Origin: JAVBRA01 sp031548435
GTDB lineage: Bacteria; Bacteroidota; Bacteroidia; Bacteroidales; Rikenellaceae
Length of the DNA: 64,000 nucleotides
Reading direction: 5' to 3'
NCBI GenBank assembly: GCA_031548435.1
Contig: JAVBRA010000006.1
Coordinates: 67,406-131,405, forward strand
Position numbers and translations under genes: made by a program. Below, piece after piece: positions 24,372 to 33,657 of the stretch (its first letter is position 1; the number at the start of each line of letters is the position of its first letter). The notes beneath the pieces were generated by a model, which saw nothing but the letters and a program-made list of their open reading frames with translations, was not told where the DNA came from and did no database searches.

Positions 24372-25550
24372 ATGAAAAAGATAATACTGGTATTGATCGC
24401 AATCGTTTCAACCTGCGGCCCGTTATCGGCCCAAAGCGTGGGTGCGGACAACATCCATCTGGTGCGCCAGGGGAGCAGCGTGACCGTCGATTTCGATCTG
24501 ATCACAAGTAAAAAAGCCGTCAAAAGCAGCTACAACCTGATTGTTACGCCCGTGTTGAAGAACGGGGCCGATTCGCTGCGGATGGCTCCGGTGGTGGTGC
24601 AGGGACGCAGGGCGAAGATTGCCGGTCGTGTCGAGCCCCTGTTTGGCGAACCGGTGTACGCTTACACGGATAACGGTTCCACGGTTCATTACCAGACTCG
24701 CATCGCCTACGCCCCCTGGATGACCGGAGCCGACATGGTCCTGGATGCCGTGAGCGCAGGATGCTGCACGGCCCGGCGGGCGAATATCGGCGTCATTGCC
24801 CGCAACGTGCTTCATAAAGATTCGGTTGCCGTTACCACCCTTGTCGAGGTGCTGGAACCCGCTCCTCCGGTGCTTGTGAAAGCCGGATTCGACTATCCGT
24901 TTGTGGCTCCGGTTGCCGAGTACGACCAGGCGCTGGCCGCCACGGCCACGGGCACGCTGTTCGACTACGGGCGCAATGCCGGCCGTCCCACCGATGCCCA
25001 GAGCAGGGATGTCGAAAATTATGTCGACGCCAACAGGGATAAGGCTGTGACCGTTTATTTCCGTCAGGGTTCGAAGGTCATCGACCGCAACTATATGGGC
25101 AACAACGCCGCCCTGGTCGAGTTCATTTCGGCTGTGCGCACGATCGCCGCTTCGGACGACGCACGGGTGGTGCGCGTCACCATCGCCGGGTTCGCCTCGC
25201 CCGAGGGTTCGATCGAACTCAACACCCGGCTGGCTCTGGACAGGGCCAAGGCGCTCAAGGAATTTGTCGTGAAAAACGCGCCGGTGGACGAGAGCATTGT
25301 CAACCTTTACAACGGCATGGTCGACTGGAACGGGCTGCGCAAGCTGGTGTCCGGGTCGAACATGGCCGAGAAGGCCCGCGTGGTCGATATCATCGACAAC
25401 ACCCCGGTGTGGGACAGCCGTCGCAACGTAGGCCGCCGCGGTGAGCTGATGAGGCTCAACGGTGGAGAGACTTACCGGTACATCTTCCGCGAGTTCTTCC
25501 CCAAGTTGCGCAGCGCCGCTTATATAAAGGTGTATTACGAAAACAAATGA
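24372..25550 (+). CDS. DUF3868 / OmpA-like fimbrial-locus protein
   Basis: 392 residues with a signal peptide (MKKIILVLIAIVSTCGPLSA). The N-terminal part resembles DUF3868 (secreted, found beside Mfa/Fim genes in Bacteroidales). Around residues 225-320 there is an OmpA-like peptidoglycan-associated layout: VTVYFRQGSKVIDRNYMGNN, then VRVTIAGFASPEGSIELN with the conserved ASPEG and the following LALDRAKAL helix. It follows the STN-DUF3575 gene by 19 bases and precedes the major fimbrillin. A role in anchoring the fimbrial assembly platform to peptidoglycan is inferred. Confidence 0.83.
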   Translation: MKKIILVLIAIVSTCGPLSAQSVGADNIHLVRQGSSVTVDFDLITSKKAVKSSYNLIVTPVLKNGADSLRMAPVVVQGRRAKIAGRVEPLFGEPVYAYTDNGSTVHYQTRIAYAPWMTGADMVLDAVSAGCCTARRANIGVIARNVLHKDSVAVTTLVEVLEPAPPVLVKAGFDYPFVAPVAEYDQALAATATGTLFDYGRNAGRPTDAQSRDVENYVDANRDKAVTVYFRQGSKVIDRNYMGNNAALVEFISAVRTIAASDDARVVRVTIAGFASPEGSIELNTRLALDRAKALKEFVVKNAPVDESIVNLYNGMVDWNGLRKLVSGSNMAEKARVVDIIDNTPVWDSRRNVGRRGELMRLNGGETYRYIFREFFPKLRSAAYIKVYYENK

Positions 25551-25605
25551 CAATCAAAATAAAGAAACACCTATCAACCATTTTTTAACTAATTTTTTTA
25601 ATGTA

Positions 25606-26940
25606 ATGAAAACAACCAAGTTTTTTGCTGCGGCTTTTGCCGTAGCGGCAATCCTTGCTTCCTGCTCGAAGGAAGAAAGCGGAAAAAACCCTGCCAACGG
25701 CGGTCAGGAAACTTACATCGGCGTGGCGCTGACGTTCCCCAAGACGAAAGCGAATGACACGAGCGTTTCCAAGGCATGGGAAGATGAGGTTACCGAAGCC
25801 GGTATCTACGTTGTTAACCCCAACGGAACGGTCGATGGCGCCGTGTTGCCCGTAAATGCTTCGGGTGTGGCTCAGGGAACCCTGAAAACCACCACCGGGA
25901 CGAAAGACATCTACGTAATCGCCAACCCGACCCAGGCGATCAAAGACAAGATCGCAGCCGTGCGCGGCGCCGCCTTCGGTGCCAACGGCGGTGGTTATGT
26001 CATTACCGATTTCGTAACCTCGGGTACGAGCATGGTGATGTCCGGTTCAAGACTCGGCGAAACCCTGGTTTTGCAGACCATGGACGAAGCCACTGCCGCT
26101 CCGCTTGCGTTCAACATCTACCGCAACGTGGCTCAGGTGGTTGTCAACACCAACAAGAACTGGGCTGCTGCCAGCGTAACCGGCGGCGCGATCACCGACC
26201 TCAAGTTCTGCCTCGAATCGAAGGCTTTGGACTCGTACCTGGTTCCGCAGGGTGCTATCGGCTCGTACTACACGATGTTCAACCCGTGGGCTGACAACGC
26301 CGCTTACTACGCCAACTTCTCGACCTTGAACAAGGTGGACTATGTTACCGTGAGCGCTCAGGGCGACGCTTCTGTCGACCACAGCTACCTCAATGCCGTC
26401 AACAGCTTCTACTGCTTCGAAAACCGCATCGCCAGCAAGCACGTGGGTAACACCACCGCCGCCCGCATCCGCGGTATCTTCACCCCGGCTGCCAACACGG
26501 TGGTAACCGCTTACGTTCCCGCTACCAAGACCCGCACCCTGGGAACGATCGCTGCCGGCACGGATTTCTATGTGAAAAAATCGGACAACAGCTACTGGAG
26601 CCAGGCTGCTTATGATGCGGCTGTGGATGGCGTTACCGGAGACATGGTTGCGGCAAATTTCTACTACTACAAGGGCGGTTATGCACACTACCGCATCTGG
26701 GTTCAGAATGCAAGCAACGTGGTTGAAGCCAACCGCAACAATTTCTATGAACTGACCATCGACAAGATCACCGGCCCCGGAACCCCCGGCGACCCGACCG
26801 ATCCCGAATATCCGGATCCCAACTTCCCCGATCCGACCGATCCGGAAGAAGATCCCGATCCGATCGATCAGACGACCTTCATCTCATTCACTGTCACCGT
26901 ACAGCCTTGGGATCGCCAGTCTTCAGGACACGAACTGTAG
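25606..26940 (+). CDS. Mfa1-family major fimbrial subunit (lipoprotein precursor)
   Basis: 444 residues. N-terminal lipoprotein signal MKTTKFFAAAFAVAAILASC, with lipidated Cys20, as in type V fimbrillins, which are exported as lipoproteins, cleaved by Rgp-like proteases and polymerised by C-terminal strand donation. Early sequence YIGVALTFPKTKAND and the segment EDEVTEAGIYVVNPNG match Mfa1-type N-terminal domains. A Pro/Asp-rich linker (PGDPTDPEYPDPNFPDPTD) precedes a C-terminal strand FISFTVTVQPWDRQSSGHEL, the common fimbrillin ending (VxPWxxx). It is followed by a strong hairpin, which may lower transcription of the downstream minor subunits. Confidence 0.9.
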   Translation: MKTTKFFAAAFAVAAILASCSKEESGKNPANGGQETYIGVALTFPKTKANDTSVSKAWEDEVTEAGIYVVNPNGTVDGAVLPVNASGVAQGTLKTTTGTKDIYVIANPTQAIKDKIAAVRGAAFGANGGGYVITDFVTSGTSMVMSGSRLGETLVLQTMDEATAAPLAFNIYRNVAQVVVNTNKNWAAASVTGGAITDLKFCLESKALDSYLVPQGAIGSYYTMFNPWADNAAYYANFSTLNKVDYVTVSAQGDASVDHSYLNAVNSFYCFENRIASKHVGNTTAARIRGIFTPAANTVVTAYVPATKTRTLGTIAAGTDFYVKKSDNSYWSQAAYDAAVDGVTGDMVAANFYYYKGGYAHYRIWVQNASNVVEANRNNFYELTIDKITGPGTPGDPTDPEYPDPNFPDPTDPEEDPDPIDQTTFISFTVTVQPWDRQSSGHEL

Positions 26941-26977
26941 CAACCCGGCCCTTTAGGGTCTGATCCGCAAAAAATCC

Positions 26978-27024
26978 GGGGAGGGGCGCTGTTTCCCTCA
27001 AAGGAATGCCCCTCCCCCTTTTTT
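26978..27024 (+). terminator. Terminator/attenuator between major and anchor fimbrial subunits
   Basis: 10-bp perfect stem GGGGAGGGGC/GCCCCTCCCC with a 20-base loop, then CTTTTTT. The next gene continues in the same direction 10 to 37 bases later, so partial read-through is likely and would give more major than minor subunit. Confidence 0.82.
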
Positions 27025-27033
27025 ACAAAAGCA

Positions 27034-28056
27034 ATGAATTCACAAAACCTCCGCATTCGAATGAAATTACCGGTAAAAAGAATCGCCAGATGGCTCGGGG
27101 CTGCGCTCGTATTGGGCGTTGCGTTCACGGGCTGTTACAAAGAGGACACCTCGGACTGTTTCAACACGCTTGAGGTCAGTTTCCGGCTTGCCAAAGGCGG
27201 GACGACGAACCTGTTTCCCACGGAGGTCGAATCTGTTTCCGTGTTCGTGTTCGACGAGAACGGGATTTATGTCGGGCGGTGGGACGAGTTCGACCGTTCG
27301 AAGTTCACGGCCGACTATGTGATGAAGGTCGACCTGGCCGACCCCGGCAAATACAGCCTCGTGGCATGGGGAGGATTGCACGACGATCATTACAGGCTTT
27401 ATGTCAATGGCGCCGAAAGCGCCCCGGTGCCGGGAGTGACCACCCGCGACCAACTGTTGGTGTGGCTCCAGCGCAGAGATGGGATTTTGTTCGGCTCGCA
27501 ACGCAGCATCATCGATTACCATCAGGCCAACCAATACCACGGTTGCGCCGAGGACGTGGAGATCATCCGCGCCCAACGAGTTACCAGGACGGAGATCAAC
27601 CTGACGAAAAACTCCAACACGCTACGCCTGACGCTGGAAGGACTGCCCAAGTCCGCCGGCGGAGACTACAGCAACATCGAAATGTACCTTGAGGCGGTCA
27701 ATGGCCGTTGCGACTACAGCAACATCATCCCCTCGTCGGCCGGCTGCCTGACCTACCTGCCGCAGAACAGCACCGTGGACGGCGCCGATGCGCTGCACAC
27801 CGACATCTACACCCAGCGGCTGGTGTTTCACGAGAACGGGGGCGCGGCTTACCGGCTTGTGATCCGTGACACCGAGTCCGGAGCGACGCTCTTCGACGAC
27901 GACATCCTCAAAAACTATATCCGCAAGGTTCCGGCCTATTCGACCCAGCAGGCCGTGGACAACGAAGACCTGTACCAGATCACGCTAACGGTGCGGATCG
28001 GGGTGACGGTGACCATCAACGGATGGGATCTCAACTCAGGCGGAAGCAACCTGTAG
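27034..28056 (+). CDS. FimB/Mfa2-family fimbrial anchor lipoprotein
   Basis: 340 residues. Lipoprotein signal with a lipobox ending VAFTGC. The mature sequence has the Mfa2/FimB pattern: DTSDCFNTLEVSFRLAKGG, VSVFVFDENGIYVG, GKYSLVAWGGLHDDHY (the conserved VAWGG), LTKNSNTLRLTLEGL, and a terminal strand TLTVRIGVTVTINGWDLN. In P. gingivalis the homologue terminates and anchors the fimbria to the outer membrane. Two ATGs (27034 and 27061) are possible; the second gives the more usual signal-peptide length. It stands second in the structural cluster as expected. Confidence 0.88.
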   Translation: MNSQNLRIRMKLPVKRIARWLGAALVLGVAFTGCYKEDTSDCFNTLEVSFRLAKGGTTNLFPTEVESVSVFVFDENGIYVGRWDEFDRSKFTADYVMKVDLADPGKYSLVAWGGLHDDHYRLYVNGAESAPVPGVTTRDQLLVWLQRRDGILFGSQRSIIDYHQANQYHGCAEDVEIIRAQRVTRTEINLTKNSNTLRLTLEGLPKSAGGDYSNIEMYLEAVNGRCDYSNIIPSSAGCLTYLPQNSTVDGADALHTDIYTQRLVFHENGGAAYRLVIRDTESGATLFDDDILKNYIRKVPAYSTQQAVDNEDLYQITLTVRIGVTVTINGWDLNSGGSNL

Positions 28057-28166
28057 CAATCCGATGCTTCGCGCGAAGGCTCCCCAAAAGCCTCCGGCCG
28101 CGAACCGAAATATACGCCAAGTCTCAACCTCCCCGCCGACCACGGGGCAACCAAAAGCGAACGACA

Positions 28167-30893
28167 ATGAAATATAATCGTAATATGATCGAGTTTTCCC
28201 GGTTCACCGCATGGATGTTGGCGGCTTTGTTGCTGCTGGCCTCGTGCGCCAAAGAAACGCTCGTCGCTCCGGGCACGGAGTCGGGCGATGGGGAAGAGGT
28301 GGAGGTGCAGTTCAGGATAGGCTTGCCCGCACTCCCCGCCGAGGATGCCGCGACCAAAGCGGGAACGGACGTCGGGCCAGGAAACATTTATTTAGGCAAT
28401 TATCCCCAAACCCAGCTCTCTACTGCGGACGTGCTGGTGTTCGACCGGAACCTGAAATTTGTTGATCATAAACAGGGGAACAGTCTCTCCCAAACCGGTT
28501 CCATCGCTACCTTCAGCACTACGCTTAAAGCCAGCCGGAACACCGGAGACAACTACCGTATCATGGTATTGGCCAACTTCCGTGAAAGGCTTGCCGTGCT
28601 TTTTGGAACGGCAAACCTCGGCGGGCATAAGGGCGAAACGTACGACCAGATATGCGCCCTGCTCAATGACGCCATGACTTGGAATGTCGACGCTCTCTTG
28701 TTTAAATTTGCGATGTGGGGTGAGTTCGAAGATTTTGTCGTGATCAGCAAGGCGACCACCAATACGCTTCCGACCATGACCTTGCTTCGGGCCTGGGCCC
28801 GTATTGATGTGGGGTTAAATTCCAACGGCGTTCAGTATGTGGGCGGAAACCCGGACAATGGCGTGGTGTACGAAGAGATGTCCAACTTTGAGATCAGAGA
28901 GTTGTGTTTGTACAAGCCCAATACACGGTACAGCATTGCCCCCCAAAGGAACAAGTATAGTTTTCAGAACAAGTGTGTGACGGATCTGACCATCCCGGCG
29001 TCTCCCGCCACATCCGATTCTTATTTCCGGTGGCATAATCAACTGACCGAGGGGAATGGGTACTCATTAGGATACATCTTTCTTCCCGAAACCGACGTCG
29101 ACCTGAAAAACGGCGCGGGTAAGCGTTTCGACGACAAGCACCTTCAGCGTGCGGCGCTGGTGGTGGGCGGCAAATACAACGGCAGCCCGAACGTAACGTA
29201 CTACCGCATCGATTTCCGCGATCCGGGGAGCGCCACCCCCGACAAGCTGTATGACATCCTGCGCAACCATTGCTATCAGATCGTCATTACCAAAGTGTCG
29301 GACGAAGGGTACCCCACCCCCGACGAGGCCTACAACTCCATGGACACGAGGATCGACGCCACGATCGTGAAATGGACGCCCGCACCCGTGGCCGTGGTTT
29401 TCGACGGGCAGTATTACATGAAGCTCAACCACGACAAGATTGTGGTGGGCAGCGAGGGGGCGACTGTCAGTATTCCGGTTCACGTCCATACCAACCACCC
29501 TAATGGCGCCAGCTGCGGGATGATCATCGATCTTGCGACGGGCAACTATCCCAGCCTTGTGTGGGTGACCGGCTACTATCAGTCCGATTCCCATGACGGC
29601 ATTGCTACCGGGCACATGTTGCGCAACTATTCGGAGATACTGCCCAACAACACTGGCAGCAATCGCACGATTCGCGAAATGTTCACTGCAGGGAACATGC
29701 AGTATGCCTTTTTCGTGGAGCAGAGCAAGAACCCCTGGCTGGTGACTACGCCGCAGAATCCGTATCTTCCCGACGGCGCGGTTCATGCGCTGGACGTCAC
29801 GGCCATCACCGACTGGACGGTTGAGGTCAAGATGGGCACGAACGATGCCGGAGCGGTTGCCCAATTGCTCACCACCAAAGGCACGAAAGGATCTTCGAAG
29901 GTTTATTTCCGAACGATCGCCACGATCGCCAATTATCCTTCCGTAACCCTTGTATTCAGAGATCCGAAAGGTGTAAATCCCTCTAAGGAGGTAACTTTAA
30001 CGATTAATATGCCGGTTTCTTACAGGTTCGCCAAATCCAACATCGTACTCGGCCCTGTTGTCGGTGGCGAACAGACGCTGACCTTTGCATCTTCGCTCAA
30101 CGGGTCGGTAGACCATAAAGGAACTATTATTCCGGCCAATGTACAGGGATTGCTGTTCAAGTGGGGGTCGCTCTTTGGCATTGCCGGCACCCGCTCCGGG
30201 ACGGGTAATGATGCATATTCCAGCTCGTCGCACCTCAAATTCAAACCCGAAGGGCTCTCTGGCGGATCTTCCTGGGCAAGCGTGCCTTCGGTATACGATC
30301 TTGCCGACGATGGCAATACGAGCAAAAACAATAATAATCTGAGCCTGTTCCTTGACCAGTTATATTATCCGTCCGGGTACAACCTGAGTGCGGGAACGGG
30401 AGATATCTGCCGCTACATGACTTATAAGGGGTGGGTTCCGCCCGGGACGAAATGGAGAATTCCCACGTATGATGATTTCCGTCAGCTTTATAATGAGGCT
30501 GCAATGATCAATGCTCAGAAGAACTATGTTGTAGGCCCATGGAGCAACATCAAAACGACGATTACCGGCAGCGGGGAGTTCCAGATGCCCAGCGGGGTAT
30601 ATACCGGGATAGGGATCAATTCCATTTCATGGACCCCGGAAAGCGTGGGGGCTACCATCGAAAATACACCCATGGGCGTGATATTTCTGCCTGCAAATGC
30701 GACGCGGGATTATTCGGGGACTCTTATGGGGGTAGGAACTGACGGTTATTATTATTCGTCGACGCCATATTATGAGTATGAGGGTTCCCCTTCAAGGGAT
30801 GCCAGGAATATGGCCATAAGATCCACGGGGTCATGGGAATCGATGACCAACAGGGCATATGCCTATCCCATTCGTTGCATCCGGTACGAATAA
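28167..30893 (+). CDS. Large fimbrial minor/tip subunit lipoprotein
   Basis: 908 residues from ATG 28167 (the frame before it lacks a signal peptide). Lipoprotein signal ending LLLASC. The N-terminal region resembles Mfa/Fim minor subunits (VLVFDRNLKFVDHKQGN; NYRIMVLANFRERLAVLFG). A long middle part of repeated beta-sandwich-like sequence follows. The C-terminal ~180 residues (GWVPPGTKWRIPTYDDFRQL, then GYYYSSTPY and PIRCIRYE) resemble the Fibrobacter-succinogenes-major/C-type-lectin-like fold often used as an adhesive tip. A similar C-terminal layout occurs in the next gene. It probably presents a binding domain at the fimbrial tip; the ligand is unknown. Confidence 0.78.
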   Translation: MKYNRNMIEFSRFTAWMLAALLLLASCAKETLVAPGTESGDGEEVEVQFRIGLPALPAEDAATKAGTDVGPGNIYLGNYPQTQLSTADVLVFDRNLKFVDHKQGNSLSQTGSIATFSTTLKASRNTGDNYRIMVLANFRERLAVLFGTANLGGHKGETYDQICALLNDAMTWNVDALLFKFAMWGEFEDFVVISKATTNTLPTMTLLRAWARIDVGLNSNGVQYVGGNPDNGVVYEEMSNFEIRELCLYKPNTRYSIAPQRNKYSFQNKCVTDLTIPASPATSDSYFRWHNQLTEGNGYSLGYIFLPETDVDLKNGAGKRFDDKHLQRAALVVGGKYNGSPNVTYYRIDFRDPGSATPDKLYDILRNHCYQIVITKVSDEGYPTPDEAYNSMDTRIDATIVKWTPAPVAVVFDGQYYMKLNHDKIVVGSEGATVSIPVHVHTNHPNGASCGMIIDLATGNYPSLVWVTGYYQSDSHDGIATGHMLRNYSEILPNNTGSNRTIREMFTAGNMQYAFFVEQSKNPWLVTTPQNPYLPDGAVHALDVTAITDWTVEVKMGTNDAGAVAQLLTTKGTKGSSKVYFRTIATIANYPSVTLVFRDPKGVNPSKEVTLTINMPVSYRFAKSNIVLGPVVGGEQTLTFASSLNGSVDHKGTIIPANVQGLLFKWGSLFGIAGTRSGTGNDAYSSSSHLKFKPEGLSGGSSWASVPSVYDLADDGNTSKNNNNLSLFLDQLYYPSGYNLSAGTGDICRYMTYKGWVPPGTKWRIPTYDDFRQLYNEAAMINAQKNYVVGPWSNIKTTITGSGEFQMPSGVYTGIGINSISWTPESVGATIENTPMGVIFLPANATRDYSGTLMGVGTDGYYYSSTPYYEYEGSPSRDARNMAIRSTGSWESMTNRAYAYPIRCIRYE

Positions 30894-30912
30894 CGGAGAA
30901 TTTCTTGGAGAG

Positions 30913-33393
30913 ATGAATAAAATTGAATTACAGCGATCTATGAAGAATATAAATAGCATTAAGACGGTTTGTTTTGTCCTCGGGGTGGTGTTCACGGGCA
31001 GGCGTGCGGCGTTCGCATGGCTTGCCGGCGCGGGCCTGCTGCTGGCGGGCTGTTCGACCGAAGAGTTGGTGTCGCCGCCCGATCCGGGTTCCGGAACCGA
31101 TGGCCGGAACGTGGAAATCGTGCTGGAGATTCCCGGCGCCACCGTGCCCACCAAAGCCATAGACGAAAACGGGGTCAGAACCCTGGATGTGCTTGTGTTC
31201 GATGTGGCAGCCAACGGCGAGGAGACTTTTGCCGAGTACAAAGAGGGCGCCTCGTTGGGGCCTTACGTGGCCGAAGACATTTACCGGATCAAATTCACCG
31301 CCCCCCTGACTGCCGGCAATGACAAGCGGGTGGCGGTGATTGCGAATATCCGTAATGTGGTGGCCCCGCTGTTTACCGGCGCCTCGCCCAGGTACACCGC
31401 CGGAGCCCTGAAGACGGATATTCTGAAAGACCTGATTGCCACCACCGCCGATTTCGGGGGGTATATCCCCATGTATGGAGAAACCGCGAAGCTGAACATC
31501 TCTCCCGGGATGAAGATCGACGACACGCACAACGGCGGATTGAAGCTGATCCGTATGGCGGCGAGCGTGGAGATTATGAATAACATCCCCGAGTTCCAGG
31601 TCACCCGAATGTGGATGTACCACTATCCGGCCAAAGGATATGTCGCTCCCCAATGGAATGCGTCTACCGGGCGGGTGGATATGAACGTCGCCACGCAGCC
31701 CAACATCAATGAAGTGGCATCCGGATGGTTCTCTGCTTTCGAGAGCGGGAGCATTATGACGAGTCCGTCTTATATGCTTGAAAATAAGGTGCGGTCGACG
31801 AGCCAGTCATCCAACAACAACACCTGCCTTGTGATCGGGGGCAAGATCCTTTCGGGGCCGCACGCAACCAGCGAAGAGCAGTTCTACCGGGTGGATTTCA
31901 CCTACGACGGAACGACCGGCGAACAGAAGGGGGAGTTGATGCCGATATTGCGGAACCACAAGTACCTCGTTTCGCTCGACAAACTCGAAGGACGGGGCTA
32001 TGCGAGCGAAGCCGAGGCCGTGCGCACGTACACGGTGATATCGAACCTGAGGGCGCACACCATCTATTACGATCAGAGCGTGCTCCAAAATATCAATTTC
32101 AACGGCCAGAACATGCTTGGCGTGCAGGATGCCGAGCTGACATTCGACTGGATCGGCCGCCCGCAGAAAAACCAGGTGGTTACAGATTATGAATATTCCG
32201 GATGGAAAGTGTTGGGAGTGACCGATTCTCCTGTCGCGGGAGCGGGCAGCACGGTCAACTGGCTGTCGTGCAAAACCGAGACGGCGGCGACAACGCGCCT
32301 GAAAGACAACCTGATCATCGAGCCGATGGTGAACCTCGACCCGCAGTCGGTTCACCCGGAGCGTGTGGCCTACATCCACCTCAAGGCCGGGCGCCTGACG
32401 CACATGATCAAGGTGACGCAGACCCCCGCGCCCGACGAGGTGAATTCGTACAAAACACACCTGTCCAACACCTATATCGTGCGGCCGGGCTCAAAGCCGA
32501 TGCTGATTCCGGTGGCGCAGGCCAACAACGCCGATATGATGACCATCCGGCGACAGATTGCCGCCGCCGACGTCCTCACGGGCAATATGGTCTGGACCGA
32601 CAGCCCCAAAGGAATGTCGCCTGACGGGCCGGTGGAGTTTGTCAAGGGAGCGGCCAACACCTATACGGGCGGAACCATGGGGTCGAACGGCTATCTGCTG
32701 GTGGTTCCCGGCTGTGTGGAAGGGAATGCGGTGGGCGAGATCAGAACAAGCGGCGGGAGCAAATGGGCGTGGCTCATTTGGACTACGGATTACAATCCGG
32801 ATGTGGCGGCAAGCCGGAGGGTGAACCAGAACAACGGCGTCCGCTTCATGGACCGCCACCTGGGTGCGTTGGTGAACAACGCCGCTGCGGCGAACGCCGA
32901 CTATTCCAACACAGGCTTGTGGTACTGGCACAGTTACCATATCCCGTTGGCCAAACATATGTATAATGCGGATGGTTCTGCCTTTTCCATGTCGAATTTC
33001 CCTTGGTACTACACAACCGACTGGTCTATTTATGCCAATTTCGGATGGTGGGGCTATCCCAAGACCGGTTTCGACCCGTGCCCCAAGGGATGGCAGGTGC
33101 CTTCCTTCAGTAATTTTTCGGGGCTTTCGACCGCCAACCGGGGGACGTTCTACAAGGGGTATACCTGGGATGGAGCGATCGCAGGACAACCGGCCATCGG
33201 TTATTTTCCCGCCTCGGGAGAGGGCGATCCTTTTTATGACGTAGGCGTGGTAGGTGCCTGTTGGGTGATTGAACACGACGGGGATATCTGTGGCAGTGGG
33301 GTCTCGTTTGATAGTGAGGAGGTCTGTTTTGAGTTTCTCGGCTATGATGGTGATGTTGATCCCGTCCGTTGCGTTCAGTATCCTCCGACATAA
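30913..33393 (+). CDS. Second large fimbrial minor/tip subunit lipoprotein
   Basis: 826 residues from ATG 30913, 19 bases after the previous gene; ATG 30940 is an alternative. Lipoprotein signal ends LLLAGC. The N-terminal half parallels the previous protein: TLDVLVFDVAANGEETF and DKRVAVIANIRNVVAPLF. The middle contains VNWLSCKTETAATTRLKDN and THMIKVTQTPAP, typical of BACON-like Ig repeats. The C-terminal domain includes VRFMDRHLGALVNN and GFDPCPKGWQVPSFSNF, again a Fib_succ_major-like lectin fold, ending with ...VRCVQYPPT. The two large subunits are thus paralogous in architecture, though not close in sequence. The run of fimbrial genes ends here, before the terminator at 33516. Confidence 0.78.
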   Translation: MNKIELQRSMKNINSIKTVCFVLGVVFTGRRAAFAWLAGAGLLLAGCSTEELVSPPDPGSGTDGRNVEIVLEIPGATVPTKAIDENGVRTLDVLVFDVAANGEETFAEYKEGASLGPYVAEDIYRIKFTAPLTAGNDKRVAVIANIRNVVAPLFTGASPRYTAGALKTDILKDLIATTADFGGYIPMYGETAKLNISPGMKIDDTHNGGLKLIRMAASVEIMNNIPEFQVTRMWMYHYPAKGYVAPQWNASTGRVDMNVATQPNINEVASGWFSAFESGSIMTSPSYMLENKVRSTSQSSNNNTCLVIGGKILSGPHATSEEQFYRVDFTYDGTTGEQKGELMPILRNHKYLVSLDKLEGRGYASEAEAVRTYTVISNLRAHTIYYDQSVLQNINFNGQNMLGVQDAELTFDWIGRPQKNQVVTDYEYSGWKVLGVTDSPVAGAGSTVNWLSCKTETAATTRLKDNLIIEPMVNLDPQSVHPERVAYIHLKAGRLTHMIKVTQTPAPDEVNSYKTHLSNTYIVRPGSKPMLIPVAQANNADMMTIRRQIAAADVLTGNMVWTDSPKGMSPDGPVEFVKGAANTYTGGTMGSNGYLLVVPGCVEGNAVGEIRTSGGSKWAWLIWTTDYNPDVAASRRVNQNNGVRFMDRHLGALVNNAAAANADYSNTGLWYWHSYHIPLAKHMYNADGSAFSMSNFPWYYTTDWSIYANFGWWGYPKTGFDPCPKGWQVPSFSNFSGLSTANRGTFYKGYTWDGAIAGQPAIGYFPASGEGDPFYDVGVVGACWVIEHDGDICGSGVSFDSEEVCFEFLGYDGDVDPVRCVQYPPT

Positions 33394-33515
33394 TATTCGT
33401 TGAAAATAAGGCACAAGGGCGACACAAACGTTTGATTTTGTTTATTGGTTGACAGACGGTCGGTAAAATAACTCTATTGGGTTGAGGTCATTTTATCCGC
33501 TTGGTGTTGCCGCTC

Positions 33516-33552
33516 ACCCCGCAGGTTTTTGGGTTGACCTGCGGGGTTCTTT
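33516..33552 (+). terminator. Terminator of the fimbrial operon
   Basis: 11-bp perfect stem ACCCCGCAGGT/ACCTGCGGGGT, 10-base loop, then TCTTTTG. Confidence 0.88.
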
Positions 33553-33600
33553 TGTTCCGGGGCCTGTGCCGTTTGACTTCTTGTGGGCTGATGCATTGAA

Positions 33601-33644
33601 AACGAACCGCGGGGATAAGGCTTGCCTTATCCCCGCGGTTCGTT
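33601..33644 (-). terminator. Terminator of the hexosaminidase gene
   Basis: 21-bp perfect inverted repeat with a 2-base loop (33601-33621 with 33624-33644); on the minus strand it is followed by TTC after CGTT. Unusually long stem. Confidence 0.82.
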
Positions 33645-33657
33645 CAGCCGTCCGGCC

